18,269 nucleotides of DNA from DATFQI01 sp035264365 (GTDB taxonomy: Bacteria > Actinomycetota > Thermoleophilia > Solirubrobacterales > Solirubrobacteraceae): contig DATFQI010000409.1 in assembly GCA_035264365.1 (NCBI GenBank), positions 1 through 18,269 of the forward strand, given 5' to 3'. The translations under genes and the position numbers were made by a program. The notes beneath the pieces were generated by a model. The model was not told the origin of the DNA, searched no databases, and worked only from the letters and a program-made list of their open reading frames with translations. Positions 13,027 to 18,269 of this stretch are shown here, one piece after another; position 1 is the first letter of the stretch, and the number at the start of each line of letters is the position of its first letter.

Positions 13027-13053
13027 CAGAGCGCGCCAGTCGGATATCTCCTC

Positions 13054-13326
13054 CTACGAGCCGGCGGACCGGCGCGCGGCGGGGGCGGGGGCGAGCAGCT
13101 TGACCCGCGGCGCGGGGTGCTCGGCTTCGGGCCCGCCGCTCCAGCGCACGCGCTCGCCGTCGCGGTAGGTCTGGTAGGCCTTGAACGTGAGGAACGAGCC
13201 GGCCGCGCCCTGCGGGACCTGGGTCGAGATCGGGAACTCCTCGAACTGGCCGGGCTTCACGATCCCGCACATGCGCGGGTTGCCGGTCCAGACGATGCGG
13301 GCGACCGGCTCGGTGATCTTCAGGCC
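13054..13326 (-). pseudogene. 5'-truncated YcnI-like (DUF1775) gene remnant
   Basis: The last 90 codons encode a clear DUF1775 C-terminal half: KITEPVARIVWTGNPRM, then IVKPGQFEEFPISTQVPQGAAGSFLTFKAYQTYRDGERVRWSGGPEAEHPAP. YcnI proteins are secreted, copper-binding and envelope-anchored, and their ligand is the N-terminal His after signal cleavage. Here the signal peptide, that His and about the first 100 residues are missing. Immediately upstream is an in-frame TAG (13329-13327), and no start precedes the domain; the first ATG (13272) lies well inside it. Beyond the TAG the same frame is the small membrane-protein ORF. No membrane anchor follows the domain; the C-terminus is short and basic. 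A deletion that joined two co-directional genes explains this best. Confidence 0.75.
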
Positions 13327-13644
13327 CTACAGGAGGATCAGGCGGGCGCGGGCGCGGGCGGGCCGCGCAGCAGGGCCGGGCTGCGCTCGAGCAGCGACGC
13401 GAGCGAGCGCTCGCGCAGCCTGGCCCAGGGTCTGGCGCTCGGCGCGCAGCCGCGGTGCGGGGGCGCTGCGGCGGGCGAGGATCCGCTCCTCGCCGATGAA
13501 CCGGCCGCTGAGCAGCATGCCGGCGATGAACAGCAGCGGGCCGCCGTAGAGCACCAGCTCCGTGGCGCCGGTGACCCCCATCGCGGCAGCCAGCAGGACC
13601 GCGGCGGCGGCAAGCAGCATCAGCGCACGGCGCTCGGCCCTCAC
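13327..13644 (-). CDS. Small two-helix membrane protein, possibly 3'-disrupted
   Basis: 105 residues from GTG 13644-13642. Two hydrophobic helices (LMLLAAAAVLLAAAMGVTGA and ELVLYGGPLLFIAGMLLSG) are followed by RFIGEERILARR and an Arg/Ala-rich tail. I recall short proteins with this helix pair and a GEERI-like motif in Solirubrobacterales, with no known role. The start is chosen because TACCTT lies 7 bases before the GTG, a leaderless arrangement; a longer in-frame start at 13692 is less likely. It ends in a TAG after which the same frame runs into the ycnI remnant, so its natural C-terminus may have been lost at the junction. Confidence 0.55.
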   Translation of the reverse strand: MRAERRALMLLAAAAVLLAAAMGVTGATELVLYGGPLLFIAGMLLSGRFIGEERILARRSAPAPRLRAERQTLGQAARALARVAARAQPGPAARPARARARLILL

Positions 13645-13651
13645 GGCGCGC

Positions 13652-13657
13652 AAGGTA
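13652..13657 (-). promoter_or_regulatory. -10 of a leaderless promoter for the small membrane protein
   Basis: TACCTT on the minus strand, 7 bases before the GTG. No convincing -35 (GCGCTT at 17-bp spacing). Confidence 0.4.
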
Positions 13658-13763
13658 GCCGATCGCCGGAGACGAAGCGCCGACCCGAACACGTGTCCAG
13701 ATCCGGTCGTGCGATATCAAGGCGGGGTCGATACACGCCTTGACGCACCCAGATCGTCAGGGC

Positions 13764-13770
13764 AAGGAGG
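13764..13770 (+). promoter_or_regulatory. Ribosome-binding site deciding the start of the small secreted protein
   Basis: AAGGAGG, 8 bases before ATG 13779. It rules out the upstream frame start at 13740. Confidence 0.7.
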
Positions 13771-13778
13771 TCCTCTCG

Positions 13779-14126
13779 ATGTCTCGAACCCACCGTCTCA
13801 CGACGCTTTTCACGGCCGCGCTCGTCGCGCTCTCACTGCTCGCCGCACCTGCGTCGGCGAAGAAGCCGCCGCGCGCGGAGCAGTTTTCCTATGTCGCCCA
13901 GATCGACTGCGGCGACGGTGCGCGCGACGTCGGCTCCTCGGACGACCTGTGGGCGCCGCTCGTGGACCTGCAGACCGGCACGAAGTACCGGCCGATCGCC
14001 TGGAAGGTCTCCGGCGAGGGCTTCTCGGTCGACGAGACCAATGGCAAGCCCAACAAGCAGTCCGTGACCTGTGCCTACGACGACGGGGTCGCGACGGGCA
14101 CCGTCACGCTCAAGAAGGGCCCCTAG
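13779..14126 (+). CDS. Small secreted protein of unknown function (115 aa)
   Basis: 115 residues with a clear Sec signal peptide: basic MSRTHRL, hydrophobic TLFTAALVALSLLAAP, and likely cleavage after ASA (residue 27). The mature part is about 88 residues, mostly beta in character, with two cysteines (in QIDCGDG and SVTCAYDDG) that could form one disulfide. WAPLVDLQTGTKYRPIAWKVSGEGFSVDE is its central part. I recognise no family. The 134 bases upstream to the divergent membrane-protein gene contain the ribosome-binding site but no promoter that I can call firmly. The next gene starts only 12 bases after its stop. Confidence 0.72.
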   Translation: MSRTHRLTTLFTAALVALSLLAAPASAKKPPRAEQFSYVAQIDCGDGARDVGSSDDLWAPLVDLQTGTKYRPIAWKVSGEGFSVDETNGKPNKQSVTCAYDDGVATGTVTLKKGP

Positions 14127-14129
14127 CCT

Positions 14130-14150
14130 GCGCGCGTCGTGGACGCGCGC
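14130..14150. promoter_or_regulatory. Perfect hairpin with the GTG start codon as its loop
   Basis: GCGCGCGTC (14130-14138), GTG, GACGCGCGC (14142-14150): 9-bp perfect arms around the start codon of the hydrolase. It could be a terminator for the secreted-protein gene, a start-masking RNA hairpin or an operator. TAGCCT (14124-14129) just before it is a possible -10. Confidence 0.55.
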
Positions 14151-14936
14151 TTCACACCGGCACACCGCGGCGGCTCCGGCGAGCCGCTGGTGCTGCTGCA
14201 CGGCTTCACCGACACCTGGCGCACGTGGGAGCTGGTGCTGCCGGCGCTCGAGCGCCGCCACGCCGTACTAGCGCCCACGCTGGCCGGCCACGCCGGTGGG
14301 CGGGCGCTCGTCGACGGGCCGCTCACGGACGTCGTGCTCGACGAGGTGGAGCGCGCCATGGACGACGCCGGCTTCGCGACCGCGCACATCGCGGGCAACT
14401 CGCTCGGCGGCTACCTGGCCCTCAAGCTCGCCGAGCGCGGCCGCGCCCGCAGCGTCGTCGCCTTCGCGCCGGGCGGCGGCTGGGCGCCGGGCGACGACGC
14501 CTACCTGGAGACGCTCGCGCACTTCGACACGATGCAGGAGCAGCTGCGGCAGCTCGCGCCGCGCGCGCCGGCGATCCTCGCCACGCCGGAGGGCCGCCGC
14601 CGGGCCATCTCGCTGATGGCCGAGCGCTGGGAGCACATCCCGCCCGATCTGATCGCCCACCTGTGGTACGGCGTCGTCGGCTGCGACGGCATGACGGTGC
14701 TCAACGAGCACGCCCGGCGCAACGGCTGGCCGCTCGACGCCGAGCGGGTGAGCTGCCCCGTGCGCATCGTCTGGGGCACCGCCGACCGCCTGCTGGCGTG
14801 GCCGCGCGCGGCGCAGCGCTGGCGCGCCACCTTCCCGCACGCCGACTGGGTGGAGCTCGACGGCGTCGGCCACGCGCCGCAGCTGGACGTGCCGCTGGAG
14901 GCCGCGCAGCTGATCCTGGGCTTCACCGCGCCCTGA
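14139..14936 (+). CDS. Alpha/beta hydrolase
   Basis: 265 residues of a canonical alpha/beta-hydrolase fold. LVLLHGFTDTWRTWELV at about 17-33 holds the HG oxyanion motif; the nucleophile elbow is GNSLGG with Ser88; Asp216 (WGTADRLL) and His245 (GVGHAPQLD) complete the triad. Residues about 110-200 form a helical lid. Relatives include esterases, lactonases and epoxide-hydrolase-like enzymes; a Ser nucleophile argues against epoxide hydrolase or dehalogenase. No signal peptide, so cytosolic. GTG start; no Shine-Dalgarno sequence. It lies 12 bases after the secreted-protein gene and 63 before the amine oxidase, all on the same strand, so partial co-transcription is possible. Confidence 0.93.
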   Translation: MDARFTPAHRGGSGEPLVLLHGFTDTWRTWELVLPALERRHAVLAPTLAGHAGGRALVDGPLTDVVLDEVERAMDDAGFATAHIAGNSLGGYLALKLAERGRARSVVAFAPGGGWAPGDDAYLETLAHFDTMQEQLRQLAPRAPAILATPEGRRRAISLMAERWEHIPPDLIAHLWYGVVGCDGMTVLNEHARRNGWPLDAERVSCPVRIVWGTADRLLAWPRAAQRWRATFPHADWVELDGVGHAPQLDVPLEAAQLILGFTAP

Positions 14937-14958
14937 CGGCCCGCGACAGCACGCAGCC

Positions 14959-14975
14959 TTGGCCGGACCGGCCAA
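14959..14975. promoter_or_regulatory. 17-bp perfect palindrome upstream of the amine oxidase
   Basis: TTGGCCGG, one central base, CCGGCCAA. It lies 12 bases before the -10 of the amine oxidase promoter, overlapping the -35 region, which suggests an operator. It could also form a 6-bp hairpin ending the hydrolase transcript, but no T-run follows. Confidence 0.5.
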
Positions 14976-14987
14976 CGCATCGCTCCG

Positions 14988-14993
14988 TAATGT
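14988..14993 (+). promoter_or_regulatory. -10 of a leaderless promoter for the amine oxidase
   Basis: TAATGT, 6 bases before ATG 15000; five of six bases match TATAAT-type consensus loosely (TAnnnT pattern). No good -35, which suggests a need for an activator. Confidence 0.5.
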
Positions 14994-14999
14994 CGCGAC

Positions 15000-16490
15000 A
15001 TGGGACGCACTCCGCTCGCCTCGCGTATGCAGGACATCGCGCTGAGCCGCCGCCAGGTCCTGGGCGCCGCCGGCGCCTCCGCCCTGTCGCTCGCGGCCTG
15101 GACCCCCCGCGCCCCGGCCGCCACGAGCGACCGGATCGTGATTGTCGGAGCCGGTCTCGCCGGCCTCACCTGCGCCTACCGCCTCAAGCAGGCCGGCGTC
15201 AGCGCCGAGCTGCACGAGGCGAGCGATCGACTCGGCGGCCGCTGCTGGTCGATCCGCGGCGCGTTCGGCCCCGGGTTGGTGGCCGAGCACGGCGGCGAGC
15301 TGATCGACACGGGACACATCGACATCCGCCAGCTCGCCAAGGAGCTCGGGTTCGTCAGCGACAACCTGCTCCAGGGCGAGACCAATGGGACAGAGCCGCT
15401 CTACTACTTCGACGGCCGGCCGTACACCTACGAGGAAGCCAACGCCGACTACGACGCCGTCTACCAGAAGGTCCACAAGGACGTCTCGGCCGCCTCGTAC
15501 CCGACGACCTACCGGATCTCCACGCCGCGCGGCCGCGTGCTGGACGCGATGACGATCACCGAGTGGATCGAGGAGAGCGTGCCGGGCGGCGTGCGGTCCC
15601 GCTTCGGGCAGCTGCTGGACGTCGCGTACAACATCGAGTTCGGCGCCGAGTGCGGCGACCAGAGCGCGCTCAACCTGCTCTACCTGCTCGGCTACGTCGG
15701 CCAGGGCAAGCTGCGGCTGTTCGGCAAGTCCAACGAGAAGTTCCACGTCCGCGGCGGCAACGACCAGCTCGCGCAGGCGATGGCCGCCAAGCTGGCGGGC
15801 CAGATCACGCGCGGCTCGCAGCTCGTCGCGATCGCGAAGACCGCGGGCGGGCGGTTCACCCTGACCTTCAAGCAGGGGACGACCACGAAGACGATCACGG
15901 CCGACCGCGTCGTGCTCGCGTTGCCGTTCTCGCTCCTGCGCACGGTCGACTACTCGAAGGCCGGCTTCAGCCTCGAGAAGACGCGCGCGATCCGCGAGCT
16001 GCCGATGGGCACCAACTCCAAGCTCAACGTCGGCTTCAAGACGCGCCACTGGCGCGGCCTCGGCTGCAACGGCGACACGTACGCCGATACCGGCTACCAG
16101 GCCACCTGGGAGGTCTCGCGCGGCCAGCCCGGCGGCGCCGGCATCCTCGTCGACTACACGGGCGGGAGGATCGGCGACTCGTTCGGCAGCGGCACGCCGG
16201 TACAGCGGGCCCAGAAGTTCCTCGGCCAGATCGAGCCGCTCCTGCCCGGCATCACGAGGCAGTTCGACGGCAACGCGACGGTGGACTACTGGGCCGCGTA
16301 TCCGTGGACGCTCGGCTCCTACTCGTACTACGAGCCCGGCCAGTACACCCGCTTCGGGGGCGCCGAGCCGGAGCCCAGCGACGCCTGCCACTTCGCCGGC
16401 GAGCACACGACGCAGGATTTCCAGGGCTACCTGCAGGGCGCCGTGGTCAGCGGCAACCGCGCCGCGGGGGAGGTGCTCGACGCGCTCTAG
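15000..16490 (+). CDS. Tat-exported flavin-containing amine oxidase
   Basis: 496 residues of the flavin monoamine oxidase family. The N-terminus carries a twin-arginine signal (SRRQVL at 16-21, then GAAGASALSLAAW, cleavage near 40). FAD-binding elements follow: GAGLAG at 50-55, Glu73 and RLGGR at 77-81 (RLGGRCWS). The C-terminal flavin-binding stretch is FAGEHT at about 465-470 with DFQGYLQGAVVSGNRAAGEVL. WAAYPWTLGSYSYYEPGQY contains the aromatic segment near the flavin in these enzymes. It should oxidise an amine to an aldehyde with H2O2 and ammonia or a shorter amine. Adjacent PotA/PotD-like genes suggest a polyamine such as putrescine or spermidine. ATG 15000 fits the leaderless promoter; ATG 15027 would shorten the Tat n-region. 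Confidence 0.9.
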   Translation: MGRTPLASRMQDIALSRRQVLGAAGASALSLAAWTPRAPAATSDRIVIVGAGLAGLTCAYRLKQAGVSAELHEASDRLGGRCWSIRGAFGPGLVAEHGGELIDTGHIDIRQLAKELGFVSDNLLQGETNGTEPLYYFDGRPYTYEEANADYDAVYQKVHKDVSAASYPTTYRISTPRGRVLDAMTITEWIEESVPGGVRSRFGQLLDVAYNIEFGAECGDQSALNLLYLLGYVGQGKLRLFGKSNEKFHVRGGNDQLAQAMAAKLAGQITRGSQLVAIAKTAGGRFTLTFKQGTTTKTITADRVVLALPFSLLRTVDYSKAGFSLEKTRAIRELPMGTNSKLNVGFKTRHWRGLGCNGDTYADTGYQATWEVSRGQPGGAGILVDYTGGRIGDSFGSGTPVQRAQKFLGQIEPLLPGITRQFDGNATVDYWAAYPWTLGSYSYYEPGQYTRFGGAEPEPSDACHFAGEHTTQDFQGYLQGAVVSGNRAAGEVLDAL

Positions 16491-16511
16491 CCGTGCGTCG
16501 GGCCCCCAGGT

Positions 16512-16517
16512 TAGGTT
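16512..16517 (+). promoter_or_regulatory. Possible -10 of a leaderless promoter for the potA-like gene
   Basis: TAGGTT, 7 bases before the TTG start at 16525; no good -35 and no ribosome-binding site. Confidence 0.38.
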
Positions 16518-16524
16518 TGGCAGC

Positions 16525-17538
16525 TTGGACGACGTCCCCGACATCCGCCTGCGCGGACTCATCAAGCGCTACGGCGACCAGGCCGCCGTCGACGGCATCG
16601 ACCTCGACGTGCACCGCGGCGAGTTCTTCACGCTGCTCGGCCCGTCGGGGTCGGGCAAGACGACGACGCTGCGCATGATCGCGGGCTTCGAGCGCCCCGA
16701 CGAGGGCACGGTCGAGCTCGCCGGCGAGGAGGTCTCCGGCCGGCCGCCGTTCGAGCGCGACGTCAACACGGTCTTCCAGGACTACGCGCTGTTCCCGCAC
16801 CTCTCCGTGGCGGACAACATCGCCTACGGCCTGCGGATCCGGAAGGTGCCCAAGCCCGAGCGGCGCACCCGCGTGGACGAGGCGCTCGAGATGGTGCGCC
16901 TGCCCAAGCTCGGCGGGCGGAAGCCCTCCCAGCTCTCCGGCGGGCAGCGCCAGCGCGTCGCACTCGCGCGGGCGATCGTCAACCGGCCGCGGGTGCTGCT
17001 GCTCGACGAGCCGCTGGGCGCGCTCGACCTCAAGCTGCGCCAGGAGATGCAGGTCGAGCTCAAGCGCATCCAGCAGGAGGTCGGGATCACCTTCGTCTAC
17101 GTGACGCACGACCAGGAGGAGGCGCTGACGATGAGCGACCGCCTGGCCGTGTTCAACGAGGGCCGGATCGAGCAGGTCGGCGCCCCGGCCGAGGTCTACG
17201 AGCATCCCGCGAACGAGTTCATCGCCGGCTTCGTGGGCGTCTCGAACGTGCTCGAGCGCGGTGGCCGGCGCTTCACGATCCGCCCCGAGAAGGTGCGGAT
17301 CCTGGACGGCGCCGGGAGCCGCAACGGGCTGCACACCGAGCCCGGCGTGGTCCGCGACGTCGCCTACGCGGGGATGGTCACCCGCTACCTCGTCGACCTC
17401 GAGGGCGGCGGCGAGCTGCACGTGGTCAAGCAGAACCTGGAGGAGACGTCGGCGCAGGCGCTGGAGCAGCGCGGTCGCCGCGTGACGGTCGGATGGAGCG
17501 AGGGACAGACGTACACAATCGGTCAGGAGGGGACGTGA
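16525..17538 (+). CDS. potA: ABC transporter ATP-binding protein, PotA-like (polyamine uptake)
   Basis: 337 residues, TTG start. All ABC motifs are present: Walker A GPSGSGKT at 39-46, Q-loop Gln85 (VFQDYALFPHLSV), signature LSGGQ at 137-141, Walker B LLLDEP with Asp161-Glu162, and H-loop His195 (VTHDQEEA). GRIEQVGAPAEVYEHPANEFIAGFVG and a C-terminal TOBE-type domain (about 250-335, FTIRPEKVRI) place it with PotA/FutC-like importers; the PotA call rests on the YALFPHLSV/ELKRIQ style plus the PotD-like neighbour. It energises import across the inner membrane. The stop overlaps the binding-protein start as GTGA. It begins 34 bases after the amine oxidase. No other upstream start in frame fits better. 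Confidence 0.9.
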   Translation: MDDVPDIRLRGLIKRYGDQAAVDGIDLDVHRGEFFTLLGPSGSGKTTTLRMIAGFERPDEGTVELAGEEVSGRPPFERDVNTVFQDYALFPHLSVADNIAYGLRIRKVPKPERRTRVDEALEMVRLPKLGGRKPSQLSGGQRQRVALARAIVNRPRVLLLDEPLGALDLKLRQEMQVELKRIQQEVGITFVYVTHDQEEALTMSDRLAVFNEGRIEQVGAPAEVYEHPANEFIAGFVGVSNVLERGGRRFTIRPEKVRILDGAGSRNGLHTEPGVVRDVAYAGMVTRYLVDLEGGGELHVVKQNLEETSAQALEQRGRRVTVGWSEGQTYTIGQEGT

Positions 17539-18269
17539 GGAATGCACGATGGGCCGCGATCGTCGCGGTCACCAGCGCCTTGGCGCTGATGGTGGGCTGT
17601 GGAGGTGACGACGAGTCCAGTTCGGGCTCGGGCTCGGGCGGCGGCGTCAAGGCGCCCGAGGGCCAGAAGGCCATGAGCGAGCTCGGCGAGGGCGAGGGGC
17701 AGGTCAACCTCGTCGCCTGGGCCGGCTACGTCGAGGACGGCTCGACGGACCCGAAGGTCGACTGGGTGTCGGACTTCGAGAAGGAGACGGGCTGCCAGGT
17801 CAACGTCAAGGTCGGCAACACCTCCGACGAGATGGTGACCCTGATGCGCTCCGGCCAGTACGACGGCGTGTCCGCCTCGGGCGACGCGACGCTGCGCCTG
17901 ATCGCCGGCGGCGACGTCGCGCCGGTCAACACGGACCTGATCCCCAACTACGCCGACGTCTTCGACGCGCTCAAGGACCAGCCGTGGAACACCGTCGACG
18001 GCCAGGAGTACGGCGTCCCGCACGGCCGCGGCGCGAACCTGCTGATGTGGCGCGACGACAAGGTCGACCCGGCGCCCGACTCGTGGGGTGCGGTGTTCGA
18101 CGAGAGCTCGCCCTACAAGGGCAAGGTCACGGCCTACGACAACCCGATCTACATCGCCGACGCGGCGCTGTACCTGAAGGCCACGCAGCCCGACCTGGGG
18201 ATCGAGAACCCCTACGAGCTCGACGACAAGCAGTTCACGGCCGCCGTCGACCTGCTCAAGAAGCAGCGC
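17535..18269 (+). CDS. PotD-like extracellular solute-binding lipoprotein (3' partial)
   Basis: The frame is open from GTG 17535 to the window end (245 codons), so the gene is cut. A lipoprotein signal is visible: MRNARWAAIVAVTSALALMVGC with the lipobox MVGC and Cys22, followed by an acidic Gly/Ser linker. The mature part has VNLVAWAGYVEDGSTDPKVDWVSDFEKETGCQVNVKVGNTSDEMVTLM, the typical PotD/PotF opening with its conserved aromatic residue, and YGVPHGRGANLLMWRDD. It should capture a polyamine or similar amine outside the membrane. AGGAGGGG lies 4 bases before the GTG. It is coupled to the potA-like gene by GTGA; permease genes (PotB/PotC) are expected just beyond the window. Confidence 0.88.
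   Translation, partial: MRNARWAAIVAVTSALALMVGCGGDDESSSGSGSGGGVKAPEGQKAMSELGEGEGQVNLVAWAGYVEDGSTDPKVDWVSDFEKETGCQVNVKVGNTSDEMVTLMRSGQYDGVSASGDATLRLIAGGDVAPVNTDLIPNYADVFDALKDQPWNTVDGQEYGVPHGRGANLLMWRDDKVDPAPDSWGAVFDESSPYKGKVTAYDNPIYIADAALYLKATQPDLGIENPYELDDKQFTAAVDLLKKQR

Noticed and set aside
13004..13720. 238-aa minus-strand frame over the ycnI remnant
   Set aside because: Different frame from the DUF1775 coding sequence, Arg/Pro-rich; the recognisable domain is in the 13054-13326 frame.
16511..16520. TTAGGTTTGG before the potA-like gene as an iron box
   Set aside because: Only the left half matches the DtxR/IdeR consensus, and the bases are better explained as the -10 TAGGTT.
14268..16565. 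765-aa minus-strand open frame opposite the hydrolase and amine oxidase
   Set aside because: No motifs, composition typical of antisense to high-GC coding DNA.
13562..16678. 1038-aa plus-strand open frame across several genes
   Set aside because: It runs in a different frame through the secreted protein, hydrolase and amine oxidase genes, is extremely Arg-rich and has no domain. A shadow frame.
1..18269. CRISPR arrays, tRNAs, rRNA, insertion sequences, attachment sites or phage genes
   Set aside because: None seen by eye: no regular spaced repeats, no transposase or integrase motifs, no cloverleaf-like segment. A computed search (tRNAscan-type and repeat finder) was not possible here.

Overview
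The window is about 18 kb of very GC-rich, gene-dense DNA. G/C dominates third codon positions, and many genes start with GTG or TTG. Gene content includes an AfsR/SARP-type regulator, ArsR-SRPBCC pairs, a DUF899 protein, a BfrB-like ferritin and a Tat-exported amine oxidase. Several genes have a -10 hexamer only 6-8 bases before the start codon, which indicates leaderless mRNAs. Together these suggest a chromosomal segment of a high-GC actinobacterium. From family knowledge I would guess Thermoleophilia/Solirubrobacterales, but that is inference. I see no tRNA, rRNA, CRISPR array, insertion sequence or phage gene.

Layout. (1) 1-681: the 3' end of an MMPL-family transporter, convergent with (2) a minus-strand operon at 660-3108 (90-aa protein, DUF4386-like membrane protein, DHA2 drug efflux pump), all joined by 4-base overlaps. 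(3) A divergent 973-aa AfsR/SARP-type regulator (3177-6098) has a leaderless promoter and two heptamer repeats 11 bp apart over its -35. (4) A minus-strand group at 6031-8491 encodes a CalB-like secreted lipase, a RibD/DHFR-like reductase and an EamA permease. (5) A plus-strand operon at 8542-10910 encodes ArsR, an AHSA1/SRPBCC protein, a DUF899 protein, an unlisted 53-aa membrane protein and an SDR dehydrogenase. Two matched operator palindromes exactly 40 bp apart lie between it and the lipase gene. (6) A second ArsR-SRPBCC pair (10956-11746) has its own palindrome over the -10 and ends in a strong hairpin. (7) 11867-12992 holds a small single-TM protein, an antiparallel Cys-rich protein and a ferritin. 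(8) 13008-13644 is a decayed area: an orphan iron-box-like palindrome, a 5'-truncated YcnI/DUF1775 remnant, and a small membrane-protein ORF that reads in frame into the remnant through one TAG. (9) 13779-14936 holds a small secreted protein and an alpha/beta hydrolase whose GTG start sits in the loop of a perfect hairpin. (10) 15000-18269 holds a Tat-exported flavin amine oxidase followed by PotA-like and PotD-like genes, probably a polyamine/amine oxidation and uptake locus cut by the window end.

How the genes fit together. The regulator in (3) probably controls itself and perhaps the divergent efflux operon. The ArsR proteins lack the usual metal-binding cysteine motif and are each translationally coupled to an SRPBCC protein, so they look like autorepressor modules. 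The amine oxidase next to Pot genes suggests external or periplasmic amine oxidation coupled to uptake. No known mobile or defence system is visible. The most unusual material is in the regulatory DNA and in the ycnI scar.
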